In this document: positions 1 to 8,511 of the stretch, one piece after another
Numbering within the stretch: position 1 is the first letter of the stretch
How the letters are laid out: each line of letters begins with the position of its first letter
Assembly: GCA_009733575.1 (NCBI GenBank)
Contig: ML769424.1
Coordinates: 183,622-198,410, forward strand
Origin: Gymnopus androsaceus JB14
Lineage: Eukaryota; Basidiomycota; Agaricomycetes; Agaricales; Omphalotaceae
Direction of reading: 5' to 3'
Length of the DNA: 14,789 nucleotides
Program-made: the position numbers and the translations under genes
The notes under the pieces: generated by a model
What the model was told of the DNA's origin: nothing
Database searches by the model: none
The model's input: only the letters and a program-made list of their open reading frames with translations

Positions 1-623
1 ATTGAAGCTACTCTCTTCCACTCGTCACGGATCGTTGCTCGTTGTTGATACTGGTCGACAGTACTCTTCAACAACCATTGTGAATTCTTGCTACTCAAGA
101 TTTCACGTTTTGTATTCCATGCTACGCAATCATAAATTCTCTCATCCCACACACTACGCTCACCATTCTACCAACCTTTTGCCTTACAGATCTTTGCACC
201 CATTAGACTATAGACCACCTATAGTACAACGAGTAACGTTGAGCCCGACTCGTAGTACTGGTAGTCGAAAGCTTTTGACTGATAACCAATCTTCGGAGAG
301 GGGTCATAGCGCACGGAACGTTGCTCCATTCCTAGTCGGAGAGCCGTGTTAAGTCAGCAAGACAAGTGCAAGGACTGTTTGTGAACACTCTTCACACAAC
401 CTTTACGCATTTGCGTTATATCCCTTTTATCACATTCCTATTCCTACACTTTTCTATTTCTTTTATTTTCTTTTTCATCATTCTATATTCCGAGAGTTGT
501 TGATCACATTCACCTCTCACCGTTCTGGATCGAACGACTTATCGAGCTCGTAATTCCAAACCTCCCACTCTGTCCGATCAAACCACTACACTACTACCCT
601 TTACACCACCAACTTTAAACACC
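1..623 (+). other. Untranslated leader (or internal 5' region) of the Gypsy element
   Basis: This stretch lies before the gag start and is rich in C and T, especially 420-620. A frame is open over 2-352, but it shows no known motif and begins without a clear ATG context, so I do not call it a gene. The sequence does not match the 3' LTR, so the 5' LTR must lie further left. I could not identify a tRNA primer-binding site, which would mark the LTR edge. Confidence 0.5.
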
Positions 624-998
624 ATGTCTGAACAAGGATCTCGTCCTTCATCTCCCTTCCAAAATGATCCCTATGCACATCCCGAACTTCGGGATTCATA
701 CGTACCACCCATTCCACAACCCGATCCCAATGTATCACAACATGCTCCACCATCTCAATTTGATGAGATGATAAGCTTCCTCCGTGACGAGGATTTGGAG
801 ATCATTGCACCAAGAGAAGAACCCGGAGAATTTCGACCCAATCCACCCACCCTTCAGTTTCCATTACTGAAAAATTCTCTTAAAGGAACCGCCAATGTTA
901 TAAAAGGCGAGAAAGAGAGTTACCAGGAGTGGAAGAGAAAACTCACACCGATATCTTCATTGGTCTCGATTGGCTTAGAGAACACAATCCTAGCATAG
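624..998 (+). pseudogene. gag: gag N-terminus, truncated by an internal deletion
   Basis: The ATG at 624 lies in a good context (ACACC before ATG), after a long pyrimidine-rich leader. The first ~107 codons give a Pro/Ser/Gln-rich protein, then a segment around residues 77-107 (ending EWKRKL) that resembles the region ahead of the capsid-like domain of fungal Gypsy gag proteins. At about 943 the sequence jumps to the end of the aspartic protease, which is in another frame, so this frame runs on for only ~17 unrelated codons to the stop at 996-998. A normal gag would add several hundred codons and a CCHC zinc knuckle; both are absent. Recognition of gag rests mainly on position and composition, not on a strong motif. 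Confidence 0.65.
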
Positions 999-1471
999 AT
1001 TGGACAAACTCTACCGTTACATTTGATCGTTGTCCTACTTGTTGCGGTTATATACCTTGGTGGCTAAATCCAGAAGAAGGAACTTTGCTCAATCGCCTAG
1101 AAGAAGGAGAAAGACTTTTCATATTCGACTGGGAAGGTTACGTCAAAGATCACGGACACATACGAGCCATGTCAAAACCTTCTACAGCAGATCAATACGT
1201 TAAAGAACACCCTGCCGTATTCAACAAACAAGGATTTGACAAACTTCCTAAGCGACAACCATGGGATCATGCCATTGAACTCACACCTGGTTCTAACCCT
1301 GTCGACTGCAAAGTCTACCCTCTGAATCTTGACGAACAAAAAGCATTGGATGAGTTTCTAGAAGAAAACTTACGATCAGGATGCATTCGTCCATCAAATT
1401 CTCCAATGGCTTCACCATTCTTCTTTGTCAAGAAAAAAGGATGGCACTCTACGACCAGTCCAAGATTATAG
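929..1471 (+). pseudogene. pol: pol segment 1: end of aspartic protease and start of reverse transcriptase
   Basis: Just after the deletion junction (~943) comes the end of the retropepsin fold: a GLDWL motif and HNPSIDW, standard for Ty3/Gypsy proteases. The catalytic D-S/T-G of the protease is missing, so the element could not process its own polyprotein. The linker and RT N-terminus follow (PWDHAIEL, VYPLNLDEQ, GCIRPSNSPMASPFFFVKKK). The frame ends at 1471 because an A run at 1432-1437 has one extra base; RT continues in the next frame. No start codon is expected here, because pol would normally be read as part of a gag-pol polyprotein. Confidence 0.9.
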
Positions 1472-2267
1472 GAAACTCAACAACATGACGATTAAAAACC
1501 GTTATCCACTTCCTCTAATCCAAGAACTAATCGATAAACTTAAAGACGCCAAGGTTTTTACAAAAATGGACATTCGATGGGGATACAACAATATTCGGAT
1601 CAAGGATGGTGATGAATGGAAAGCCGCATTTAGGACTAATCGAGGACTGTTCGAACCAACGGTTATGTTCTTTGGTCTCACAAACTCTCCCGCAACATTC
1701 CAAGCATTCATGAATCACATCCTAAAACGTCTCATTGATGAAGGTCACGTAATTGTATACATGGACGATATTCTTGTATTCACAAACACCATTGAAGAAC
1801 ACCGCCGTATTGTACACGAAGTCCTTAAAATCCTTGAAGAAAATGGTCTCTATCTAAAACCAGAGAAATGTACGTTCGAGTCACCTTATGTCGATTATCT
1901 TGGAATCATCGTCGGAAATGGACAAGTGAAAATGGACCCAAAAAAAGTCGAAGCAGTCAAAGACTGGCCAATCCCAAAAAAGAAACGAGATATACAGTCC
2001 TTTTTAGGATTTTGTAACTTCTTTAGACGCTTCATTCGAGGGTTCAGTCACGTTGCCAGACCGCTTAGCAAACTCACCGGAAATGCGGAATGGTCATGGG
2101 GTCCTGAAGAGTTTCAAGCCTTCGAAACTCTGAAGACACGAATTGCTGAAGACGTTACACTAGTAATTCCCTTAGACAATGGGAAATTCCGAGTAGAAGC
2201 CGATTCATCCGACTTTGCCAATGGTGCTGTATATCCCAACAGGTTGAAGGAAAATGGAGACCAGTAG
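1425..2267 (+). pseudogene. pol: pol segment 2: reverse transcriptase and start of RNase H
   Basis: This segment carries the RT palm and fingers. DGTLRPVQDYRKLN is followed by the first catalytic Asp in FTKMDIRWGYNN (residue 49 of the segment), then FFGLTNSPATFQ, and the YMDD box at 1758-1769 supplying the other two Asp residues. The thumb/connection (QSFLGFCNFFRRFI) and the first RNase H strand (RVEADSSDFA, Asp near 2202) follow. All three RT catalytic acids are intact. One base has been lost at about 2231-2233, so the frame meets a stop at 2265-2267. Because this -1 change follows the +1 change near 1435, the frame after it is again that of segment 1. Confidence 0.95.
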
Positions 2268-4255
2268 CCTTTAGATCTCGCTCGCTCAATGACGTTGAAC
2301 GTAACTACGAGATTTATGATAAAGAAATGATGGCCATTATGGATTCACTATCGGAGTGGCGCCAATACCTTATGGGCGCTCGAGAACCATTTGAAATATG
2401 GACCGATCACCAGAATCTCCAGTACTTCCGTAAACCCCAGAAACTCAATCGACGACAGGCACGTTGGGTTACGGAACTATCCGAATACGAATTTATTCTT
2501 CATCACAAACCGGGAACTTCTATGGGAAAGGCAGACGCTTTGTCAAGGATGACAAACCTTGAGACGGGGGTGAATGACAACAAAGACATCGTTGTTCTTA
2601 AACCAGAATTTTTCATCAATATAATCCGTGAAACCGAGAGTCCAGAAGACGCCATAATTGACAAAATCAAAAAATATGTCAATAACATGGACAAAGCAGT
2701 AGTAGAAGCTTTAAACGGAAAAGACAAATACTGGGTTAACGAACACGGTGGAATTGTTACGTGGAAAAATCGCATCTACGTCCCAAAGAACCGAGAACTA
2801 CGAGGAGAAATCATACAAAAACACCACGACTCAATCCTCGGAGGACATCCAGGTCAATACAAAACGTGGGAGTTAGTCACTCGTAATTACTGGTGGCCAG
2901 GAATGGGAAACGACATCCGAATGTACATAAAAGGATGTGAAAAATGCCAAGCCACGAAAATCCATCGAAACAAACCTGTCGGACATCTTAATCCCCATAA
3001 CGTACCATCCGGACCTTGGGAATTCGTAGGAGTAGATCTGATTGGGAAATTACCGGAAGCAGGAGGATTCGACGCCATTGCAGTATTCGCCGATCACTAT
3101 ACAAAGCGAATTAGACTTTTTCCGACTCATATGTCATTAACGTCAGAAGGCATGGCACGAATGTATAGAGAAAAGATCTTTCCTATTCATGGCCTTTTCC
3201 GAAAGATTGTACACGATCGAGGTCCACAATTCCACTCAGGTTTTATGAAAGAACTTTACAAACAACTCGGAATCGAAGCAAACTTTACAACGGCATATCA
3301 TCCTCAGACTAATGGACAAACCGAAAGAACAAACCAAGAAACCGAACATTATCTTCGTTTGTTCATCAATTACCATCAGTCAGATTGGCACGAATGGTTA
3401 CCCACAGCCGAGTTTGCATACAACGATCGAGTACACTCCGCTACAAAAATTACTCCCTTCTTCGCCGACATGGGCCGTCATCCCTATAAAGGCACTGCAC
3501 CAAAAGAAAAATCCTCTAATCCCTCCGCTCAAGAGTTCGCCGATAATATGAGAAAAGTACGAGACGAAGTAGGATCAGCGTTGAAGAAAGCGGCTGAAGA
3601 CATGACTCGCTACTATGACAAAAAACATAGCGAGTCAAGAGAATACAAAGTTGGAGACAAAGTATGGCTCGAAGGAATAAACATTACGACAAGTCGTCCA
3701 ATGAAGAAATTGGATGACAAACGTTTTGGACCTTTCGAAGTACTAGAGAAAGTCGGCCGTAGTTCATATAAACTCAAAATCCCAAAAACATGGAGAAACG
3801 TTCATAACGTTTTCAACGAAGTCCTCCTCACACCATATCATCCTCCACAATTTCCAAACCAACCCCGAAACACCAATCCACCTCCCATAGAAGTCGAAGG
3901 AGAAGAACCAGAATACGAAGTCGAAGAAATAATCGATTCGAAGGAAAATAAAAGAAGCAAGAAAGTGTCGTATAAAGTCAAGTGGAAAGGATATGGACCA
4001 CATGAAATGACATGGGAACCAGTATCAAATCTCGACAGAGCAAAGGATGCTATTAAGGATTTCCATAACAAAAATCCTTTGAAACCACGCTCAAAGGACA
4101 TTCGAAAACTCGAAATACCCATGTCATTATTTCCTAAACACCTTTTCCGTCCCATTCCTGAATCATTAACGACACCTGTTCCAAATTCCATACCAACCGA
4201 ATCTATGACTGCAAAGCTTGCGCGATGTGGAAATCGCGTCCTAAAGAGGGGGTAA
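2234..4255 (+). pseudogene. pol: pol segment 3: RNase H, integrase and C-terminal chromodomain
   Basis: The frame is open from about 2234; numbering below counts from the ATG at 2327. RNase H ends with IWTDHQNL and ADALSRM (residues 1-75). The integrase has an HHCC zinc domain (H167, H174, C204, C207), a DDE core with D237 (GVDLIG), D297 (HDRGPQF) and E333 (GQTERTNQE), and a GPF module (468-470). Residues 528-582 form a chromodomain: EYEVEEIID, VKWKGY, TWEP. Y530, W553 and Y556 match the three aromatic-cage positions that bind methylated histone H3K9 in HP1-type domains, so targeting to heterochromatin is a fair inference. The stop overlaps the polypurine tract/LTR border. This segment is undamaged, but it is cut off from its start by upstream frameshifts, hence pseudogene. 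Confidence 0.95.
4243..4252 (+). promoter_or_regulatory. Polypurine tract of the Gypsy element
   Basis: AAAGAGGGGG is an unbroken purine run ending three bases before the TG that opens the LTR. In LTR retrotransposons this run primes plus-strand DNA synthesis and defines the U3 start. It overlaps the last codons of pol. Confidence 0.85.
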
Positions 4256-4380
4256 TGTTACGAACGTTCTTATCTTATCAAACACATAGTATTATTCCTT
4301 ATCATTTTCCTTTATTTACTCTTATATATCTACATAAGCGCGCGCTTGTTTAGACGCGTGGCTGTACTAATTAAAGTTCT

Positions 4381-4446
4381 GTCGATCAGAGTATGATTGT
4401 TTCCGATCATAACACATGCTAGCATGTCCATACTTGTACGATCGAC
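4381..4446 (+). other. Nested palindrome in the LTR
   Basis: A perfect 14-bp palindrome (4414-4427, ACATGCTAGCATGT) is enclosed by GTATG (4391-4395) with CATAC (4429-4433) and by GTCGATC (4381-4387) with GATCGAC (4440-4446). The three nested pairs could form a stem with bulges. Its role is unknown. Confidence 0.6.
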
Positions 4447-4512
4447 CTATCATTACTTATTGTTGTTTACTTGTTGTCTTTTATCGTTTCATGCATTGTT
4501 ACCGCATGGTCA

Positions 4513-4536
4513 GGGTACAGGGTATAGGGCTTAGGG
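4513..4536 (+). promoter_or_regulatory. Four GGG runs with a strict 7-bp period in the LTR
   Basis: GGG occurs at 4513, 4520, 4527 and 4534, each separated by exactly four bases (TACA, TATA, CTTA). This fits the usual pattern for a G-quadruplex and sits 12 bp before the LTR TATA box. The heptamer also resembles a TTTAGGG-type telomere repeat, but it is too degenerate to be one. Confidence 0.5.
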
Positions 4537-4548
4537 TTTGTACTTTAG

Positions 4549-4556
4549 TATATATA
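4549..4556 (+). promoter_or_regulatory. TATA box in the LTR
   Basis: TATATATA, followed by AG, lies about 295 bp into the LTR, where the U3 promoter would sit. It lies 12 bp after a set of four GGG runs. In the missing 5' LTR the same motif would drive the element's transcript. Confidence 0.55.
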
Positions 4557-4710
4557 GTAGTTGTAGCTGTAGCATAGTCCTTAGCTTCAATCTCGTCAAT
4601 ACCTCCTAGTTCTCAATATCATCTTCTCTTTTCCTCATCATTCTTGTCTTTGCCTAAGTTGGAAGTCGTGACGCCTGGTACCTCGTGTTGTGGGGAACTA
4701 GTCGCTGACA

Positions 4711-5756
4711 AGCCTTGTAAAAAGGCAAATGACTAGAGTTGATTTGGACCAAAATCCCAAAAGTCAACCCAATTGAGGAAGACAAACAAACGAGGCAGGA
4801 AAACGTCGAGGCAAAACCATAGTATACACGCATATATGGACATTATTTATCTTTTTCTATTTTACTTACTCTGTTTCATCCTATCTCGCTCAGTTTCTCT
4901 CATGTTCCTATTTTCATATATCTCGCTCAGTATATAAGGGTAGCTATTCTATCTCGGAATGGGAAGTTAGACTTGATACCTGAAACGCAGTTCTATCTTA
5001 GGACCTGTAGTGATCCGTACATGCTCAGATGCGTCTGCATTGTCCTCTACAACCTTTGAAACGGGTGGCCTTCTTGTAACCTCGATAATACTGAGGCTGT
5101 TCATTCTACTTCCCGGCTATTAAGTCAAGCATTCCTGGTTTTCATCTCGAAGAGAGGTCACATCAGTCTTAGGACCGCAGGTGGAGCCTAATGTGCACAC
5201 CTCGATGAGCCTGTTGTTGATTAGGAAAGGTCTTGGACCCAAGTGTCGGCTTGGTCTAGTTTTAGGGCGGAAGCTTCTCGGAGTGTTACCTAGCTTTACC
5301 AACAGATTCTACCCCTTGCCCGCTCTTCGCTAAGTGTTAAAAATGCCTACTCGAGTGACTTGCGCGGCGGTTGTATAAGCTTGTTAGGTAACTCGCGGGA
5401 ATCCCTGAGAGTTGGAGTATCATTGCGCGGTGATGTAAAAGCTCCCGAGATACGCAAAGTCGTTTGTTGAGTCGGCGTACTTGACCCGTGCTTTGGTGTT
5501 TGCTTTCCCCTCGATTAGTTCAGCACGTCGTCGTACGTTAGTTGGCTTTTCAAAAACCTCCCTCCAAATATAAAACCTTGTTCATCGCGCACTATCTGTG
5601 TCAACTGTCAAGTGCTTTTCTCTTCGAATCAATTAGTAGTCGAGGGAACCTTCGACAACCTCCTTCCTCGCATTAAATTAAACCTTTTGGATTGTATCTG
5701 ATTGGGGTGATTGTTGTTTGGTTGGTTTTCATACCTAGCACAAATCTAACTCATCA
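4711..5756 (+). repeat. Left terminal inverted repeat of the KDZ element
   Basis: This arm, about 1,046 bp, pairs base for base with the reverse complement of 8512-9558. It starts with AGCCTTGTAAAAAGGC, which itself can fold (GCCTT with AAGGC), and ends at TCATCA, where the transposase stop codon lies. No gene is seen inside it. It contains two TATA-like boxes on the plus strand (4931-4938 and 5569-5575) and two copies of ATCTCGCTCAGT (4883-4894 and 4920-4931). Confidence 0.9.
5569..5575 (+). promoter_or_regulatory. Mirror-image TATA box in the left inverted repeat
   Basis: TATAAAA is the inverted-repeat twin of the box at 8694-8700. It points inward, toward the 3' end of the transposase gene on the opposite strand, so any activity would give antisense RNA. 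A second inward box, TATATAAG, lies at 4931-4938. Confidence 0.4.
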
Positions 5757-8485
5757 GCGGCAATGTATGTAGTCGGAGACGGGGCCTAACATTGGAGAGT
5801 CTGTCAGCCTTTTGAGAACAGCATTGAAGTGCTTCCCTTCATCAACTATAGAGGTGTGAAGGCATCGAATGCCAATGTTGCAGTGTGCAATTTCTTCACG
5901 AGCACGCTGGATTCGACGGTGTTGCTTCATGAGACTGCGATTGACTGGCTTGGCCCATGGCTGGTCGAAGACACTGTGTCGTGTGTCCTTAAGGATATTG
6001 AACTGGTCAAGGAATGCAAAATGCAACACTTTTGCCCAGTCCAAGGTGTCACGGGGAGGGGTGAGTGCTGAGGCGGCGGTATTGTATGATTTGACAGCAT
6101 TTCAAATAGCCTGGGAGCGGCGTTGAAGGGTGTTTGCTATATGTGTGCACATCTTGTATCCTGCAACACAAGTATATAGCTCAACTGAAATCTTAATGTT
6201 GCAATTCACATACCTGTGTTGGAAAGGTTCATCTTGTGAGGCTCGAATAGTCACTGAACCACCAGCTTCTGTAGGTGTTCCAGTGCTTGTCGATACTTAT
6301 GGGTATTGAGGTACTCCATTGCCTCCTTGTACTCCCAGTCATGTGGCTCCCATCGATGCTCAACATTCATTGCCATTTCCATCTGAACAATTTCAAATAG
6401 TACCTTGTCCCTCTGCTCAAGAAGGAAGCAACGTCGAGTTTCTGTTTTCCGGCTTTCAGAGAGGTTGATATTGTATGAGGCAGTGTCGGAAAGGAATTGG
6501 TAGTCAGAGGGGGTATGGAGGCGAAAGCTTGTGCTTGCGTTTTTGTAACTGGTGCTATGTTGTGAACTTGAAAATCAGAAAACATATGCAAAATCAAATA
6601 TCTGAAACGCACTTGATTTCCCTGTACTTTCGAAGCAGTTCAATGTACGCAACAGCGTGGAGGTCCTCCAACGTCTTGCTGCCCAGAGTAGATAGGTGGC
6701 GCTGTTCATCATTGAGATACATATCAATATCTCCCTCAGTGAGATTCAGTGCCTGAAGGTCAGCCTTGAAAGCAGGAAGTTCAAATTCCAGAATATCGAG
6801 GGCTTGGATGTAGTTGTTGTGGAGCATTGTAGCAAGATTTTGATACTTTTCACGATCCCATTGTTGGAGAAATAGGTCAATGAAAATGCGGCGTCAATGA
6901 GGACTCATGTACCGCGTGATAGAAGCAAGCTGGTTCAAGGAGGAGAAGAGTCGTTCTAGGGCTTCAAGGTCCTCTAGTCCCATGCCAGGGATGTTGAGAG
7001 GGTGAAATTTCTGCTGGCAAATAGCGCAGTGTGAGTATCCATGAAATGCATTCACGCAAGTCCGGCACCCTTTCTGCTCGAACTCAGAGCCTAGCGAACT
7101 GCTGCATATTGTGCTGCTGAAGCTGCAGCCAATATCGTAGCCCAATATCCATGCAGGACCAAAAACCTTGAGTGCTTTTGCTACCATAGCAAGTGGGTAT
7201 TTTTCTCTGTAAGATAATTGTTGAGTATGCGTCAAGAAGAGAAAAATAGAACACACAGTTCCCCACTCCATATCATATCTGCTACCCACAGTACAAAACC
7301 ATGCTGACAGGCCATGGCAAAATACCCCGACTCATGGAACACTTACCACATCTTCTTTGCGCCGTCCGCCACTGCAGCCTTCCAGTTATCGGCACATTCA
7401 CAAATTTTGGGGTCTGGGTCCCCATTGGTTGGGTCTCCATGTTCTTCTGGTGCCCCGAAGCCTTCTTTGCTGTCTTCTATGGCTGTTTTGGACTGAGAGT
7501 GGCGTGTGGGAACTTCGTCGGCAAAAGTATTGACAAATTCCTCACTGAGGTAATAGTCACTCTCACCAAAGATGCAGATGTCTGCAACTTCACGTTTGCC
7601 AACACCATCCATGCATTTCAGCGAGTTGTTGCCATCAACAACAACCATACAAGAGAATTTTAGTGGGGGTTCACCTTCAAGCTGAAATAATGTCAGTTGG
7701 ATGAGACATACTAATTCCCAGATTTCATACCTCATAGGCGCAAGGCGGGCAGCTGTTGAGTGCACGGTAATCTGGTGTGTTGTGTCCTAGCTCAGCAGAA
7801 ACGCAGGTGTTGACCTTTCGTAGTATGGCTAGGTAAACGTCAAATGTGTCAGAGAGTGCGGTTTGATATGAGCGGCGGTATGGGATCTACAGAGTGGTTA
7901 GTGTTAAGTGAAGCAGCAATAAATAAAATTACCCACAGCATATAAATGATAAGTGGTTTTGGTGAAAGCTTCAACACTAAAGTTAGGCTTGAATAGTTGC
8001 ATGGCATAGAAGAGTTCCAGAGTTCGAAGTGAGACAGCAAGCAAGAGTGATTCAGGTGAAGCAGCAAGGTATCCTGCACTGACAAGGGCTGAGGTGGCTT
8101 TTGTTTTGCTATTTCGATGGATGGTTGTTTTGCGAGCAAGTGAGTATATGTCAACGACGGGGATAGAGAACTCCCAACCAGCAGTAGCAGGAGACTGTGG
8201 TACAGAAGATGGGTGATGCTTCCAGTTGATGTAGTGAACAACTAGTTCATCAAGGATGGAAGCCCACGCATTATGGAATCGGTTAATACACTGCTTTTAG
8301 GTGCGCGTGTCTTTGTATTTGCAATGGCCATGCCACTTGTTAATGCCAATGTAGTCTCGTAGGTCTACTACAATACTTTGGGAGGGCCTGAGCTCTGTGT
8401 CGCTATCATTATCATCCAGTTCTCCTCCGACATTGAGATTGAACCCAAGGCCATCAACATCCATAGCATCAGAAGTCTGAGGCAT
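5754..8485 (-). pseudogene. KDZ (Kyakuja-Dileera-Zisupton) transposase, intron-containing, five nonsense codons
   Basis: The exons, in gene order, are 8485-7937, 7886-7731, 7681-7257, 7206-6613, 6566-6214 and 6160-5754. They total 2,484 bases, exactly 828 codons. The five introns are 50, 49, 50, 46 and 53 bp with GT...AG ends; the first has a GTGGGT donor. Recognisable KDZ blocks are CPPCAYE (C229, C232), VVDGNNSLK (D251, probable first catalytic acid), HGFVLWVADM, EKYPLAMVAKAL, GYDIGC (D401), a Cys/His cluster CVNAFHGYSHCAIC (from C427) and GMGLEDLEALER. The C-terminal part has DWAKV and RAREEIAHCN. Stops fall at codons 63 (TAA, 8297-8299), 348 (TAA, 7343-7345), 481 (TGA, 6894-6896), 680 (TGA, 6251-6253) and 712 (TGA, 6102-6104). 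The last three sit where KDZ proteins carry Arg. The protein ends about 20-30 residues earlier than I would expect. Catalytic assignments are inferred from the family. Confidence 0.9.
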
Positions 8486-8511
8486 GTCTCCAGAAATGTC
8501 TTCTAAAGTGT

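Larger units (their letters stand above)
1..4672 (+). mobile_element. Ty3/Gypsy chromovirus LTR retrotransposon, defective, 5' LTR outside the window
   Basis: The order of parts (gag start, protease tail, reverse transcriptase, RNase H, integrase, chromodomain, polypurine tract, LTR) is that of a Ty3/Gypsy element of the chromovirus branch. The left end is cut by the window: the LTR sequence after 4256 has no match in 1-623. The copy cannot be autonomous, because gag and the protease active site are deleted and pol carries two frameshifts. Outside these lesions pol is free of nonsense codons, so the damage looks limited. The right border is uncertain, at about 4672 or at 4710, because a second transposon starts at 4711. 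Confidence 0.9.
4256..4672 (+). repeat. 3' LTR of the Gypsy element
   Basis: The LTR begins with TGTTACGA directly after pol and the polypurine tract. The end is less certain. TCGTGAC at 4666-4672 is close to the inverse of the LTR start and would give 417 bp; a second option is TGACA at 4706-4710, giving 455 bp and abutting the next transposon. Inside are a nested stem-loop (4381-4446), four evenly spaced GGG runs (4513-4536), a TATA box (4549-4556) and a pyrimidine-rich stretch. No second LTR is in the window, so paired-LTR confirmation is impossible here. Confidence 0.75.

Noticed and set aside
2..352. Open frame of 116 codons at the left edge
   Set aside because: It has no recognisable motif, begins at a TTG at the window edge and lies in the retrotransposon leader.
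1425..1440. Programmed frameshift at the A run in pol
   Set aside because: It lies within the conserved RT N-terminus, not at a gag-pol border, and is matched by an opposite indel later, so mutation or sequencing error is simpler.
4527..4540. Telomere-like TTAGGG at the LTR
   Set aside because: Only one unit matches; the others are degenerate, and it lies inside an LTR, so it is not an interstitial telomere.
7304..7346. GTAAGT...CAG as a genuine intron of the transposase
   Set aside because: The stretch encodes a conserved KDZ block, and splicing out 43 bases would shift the frame into an early stop.
7301..7663. Plus-strand open frames over the transposase
   Set aside because: They are antisense to conserved KDZ coding blocks (DGNNSLK, FHESGYFA), so they are shadows.
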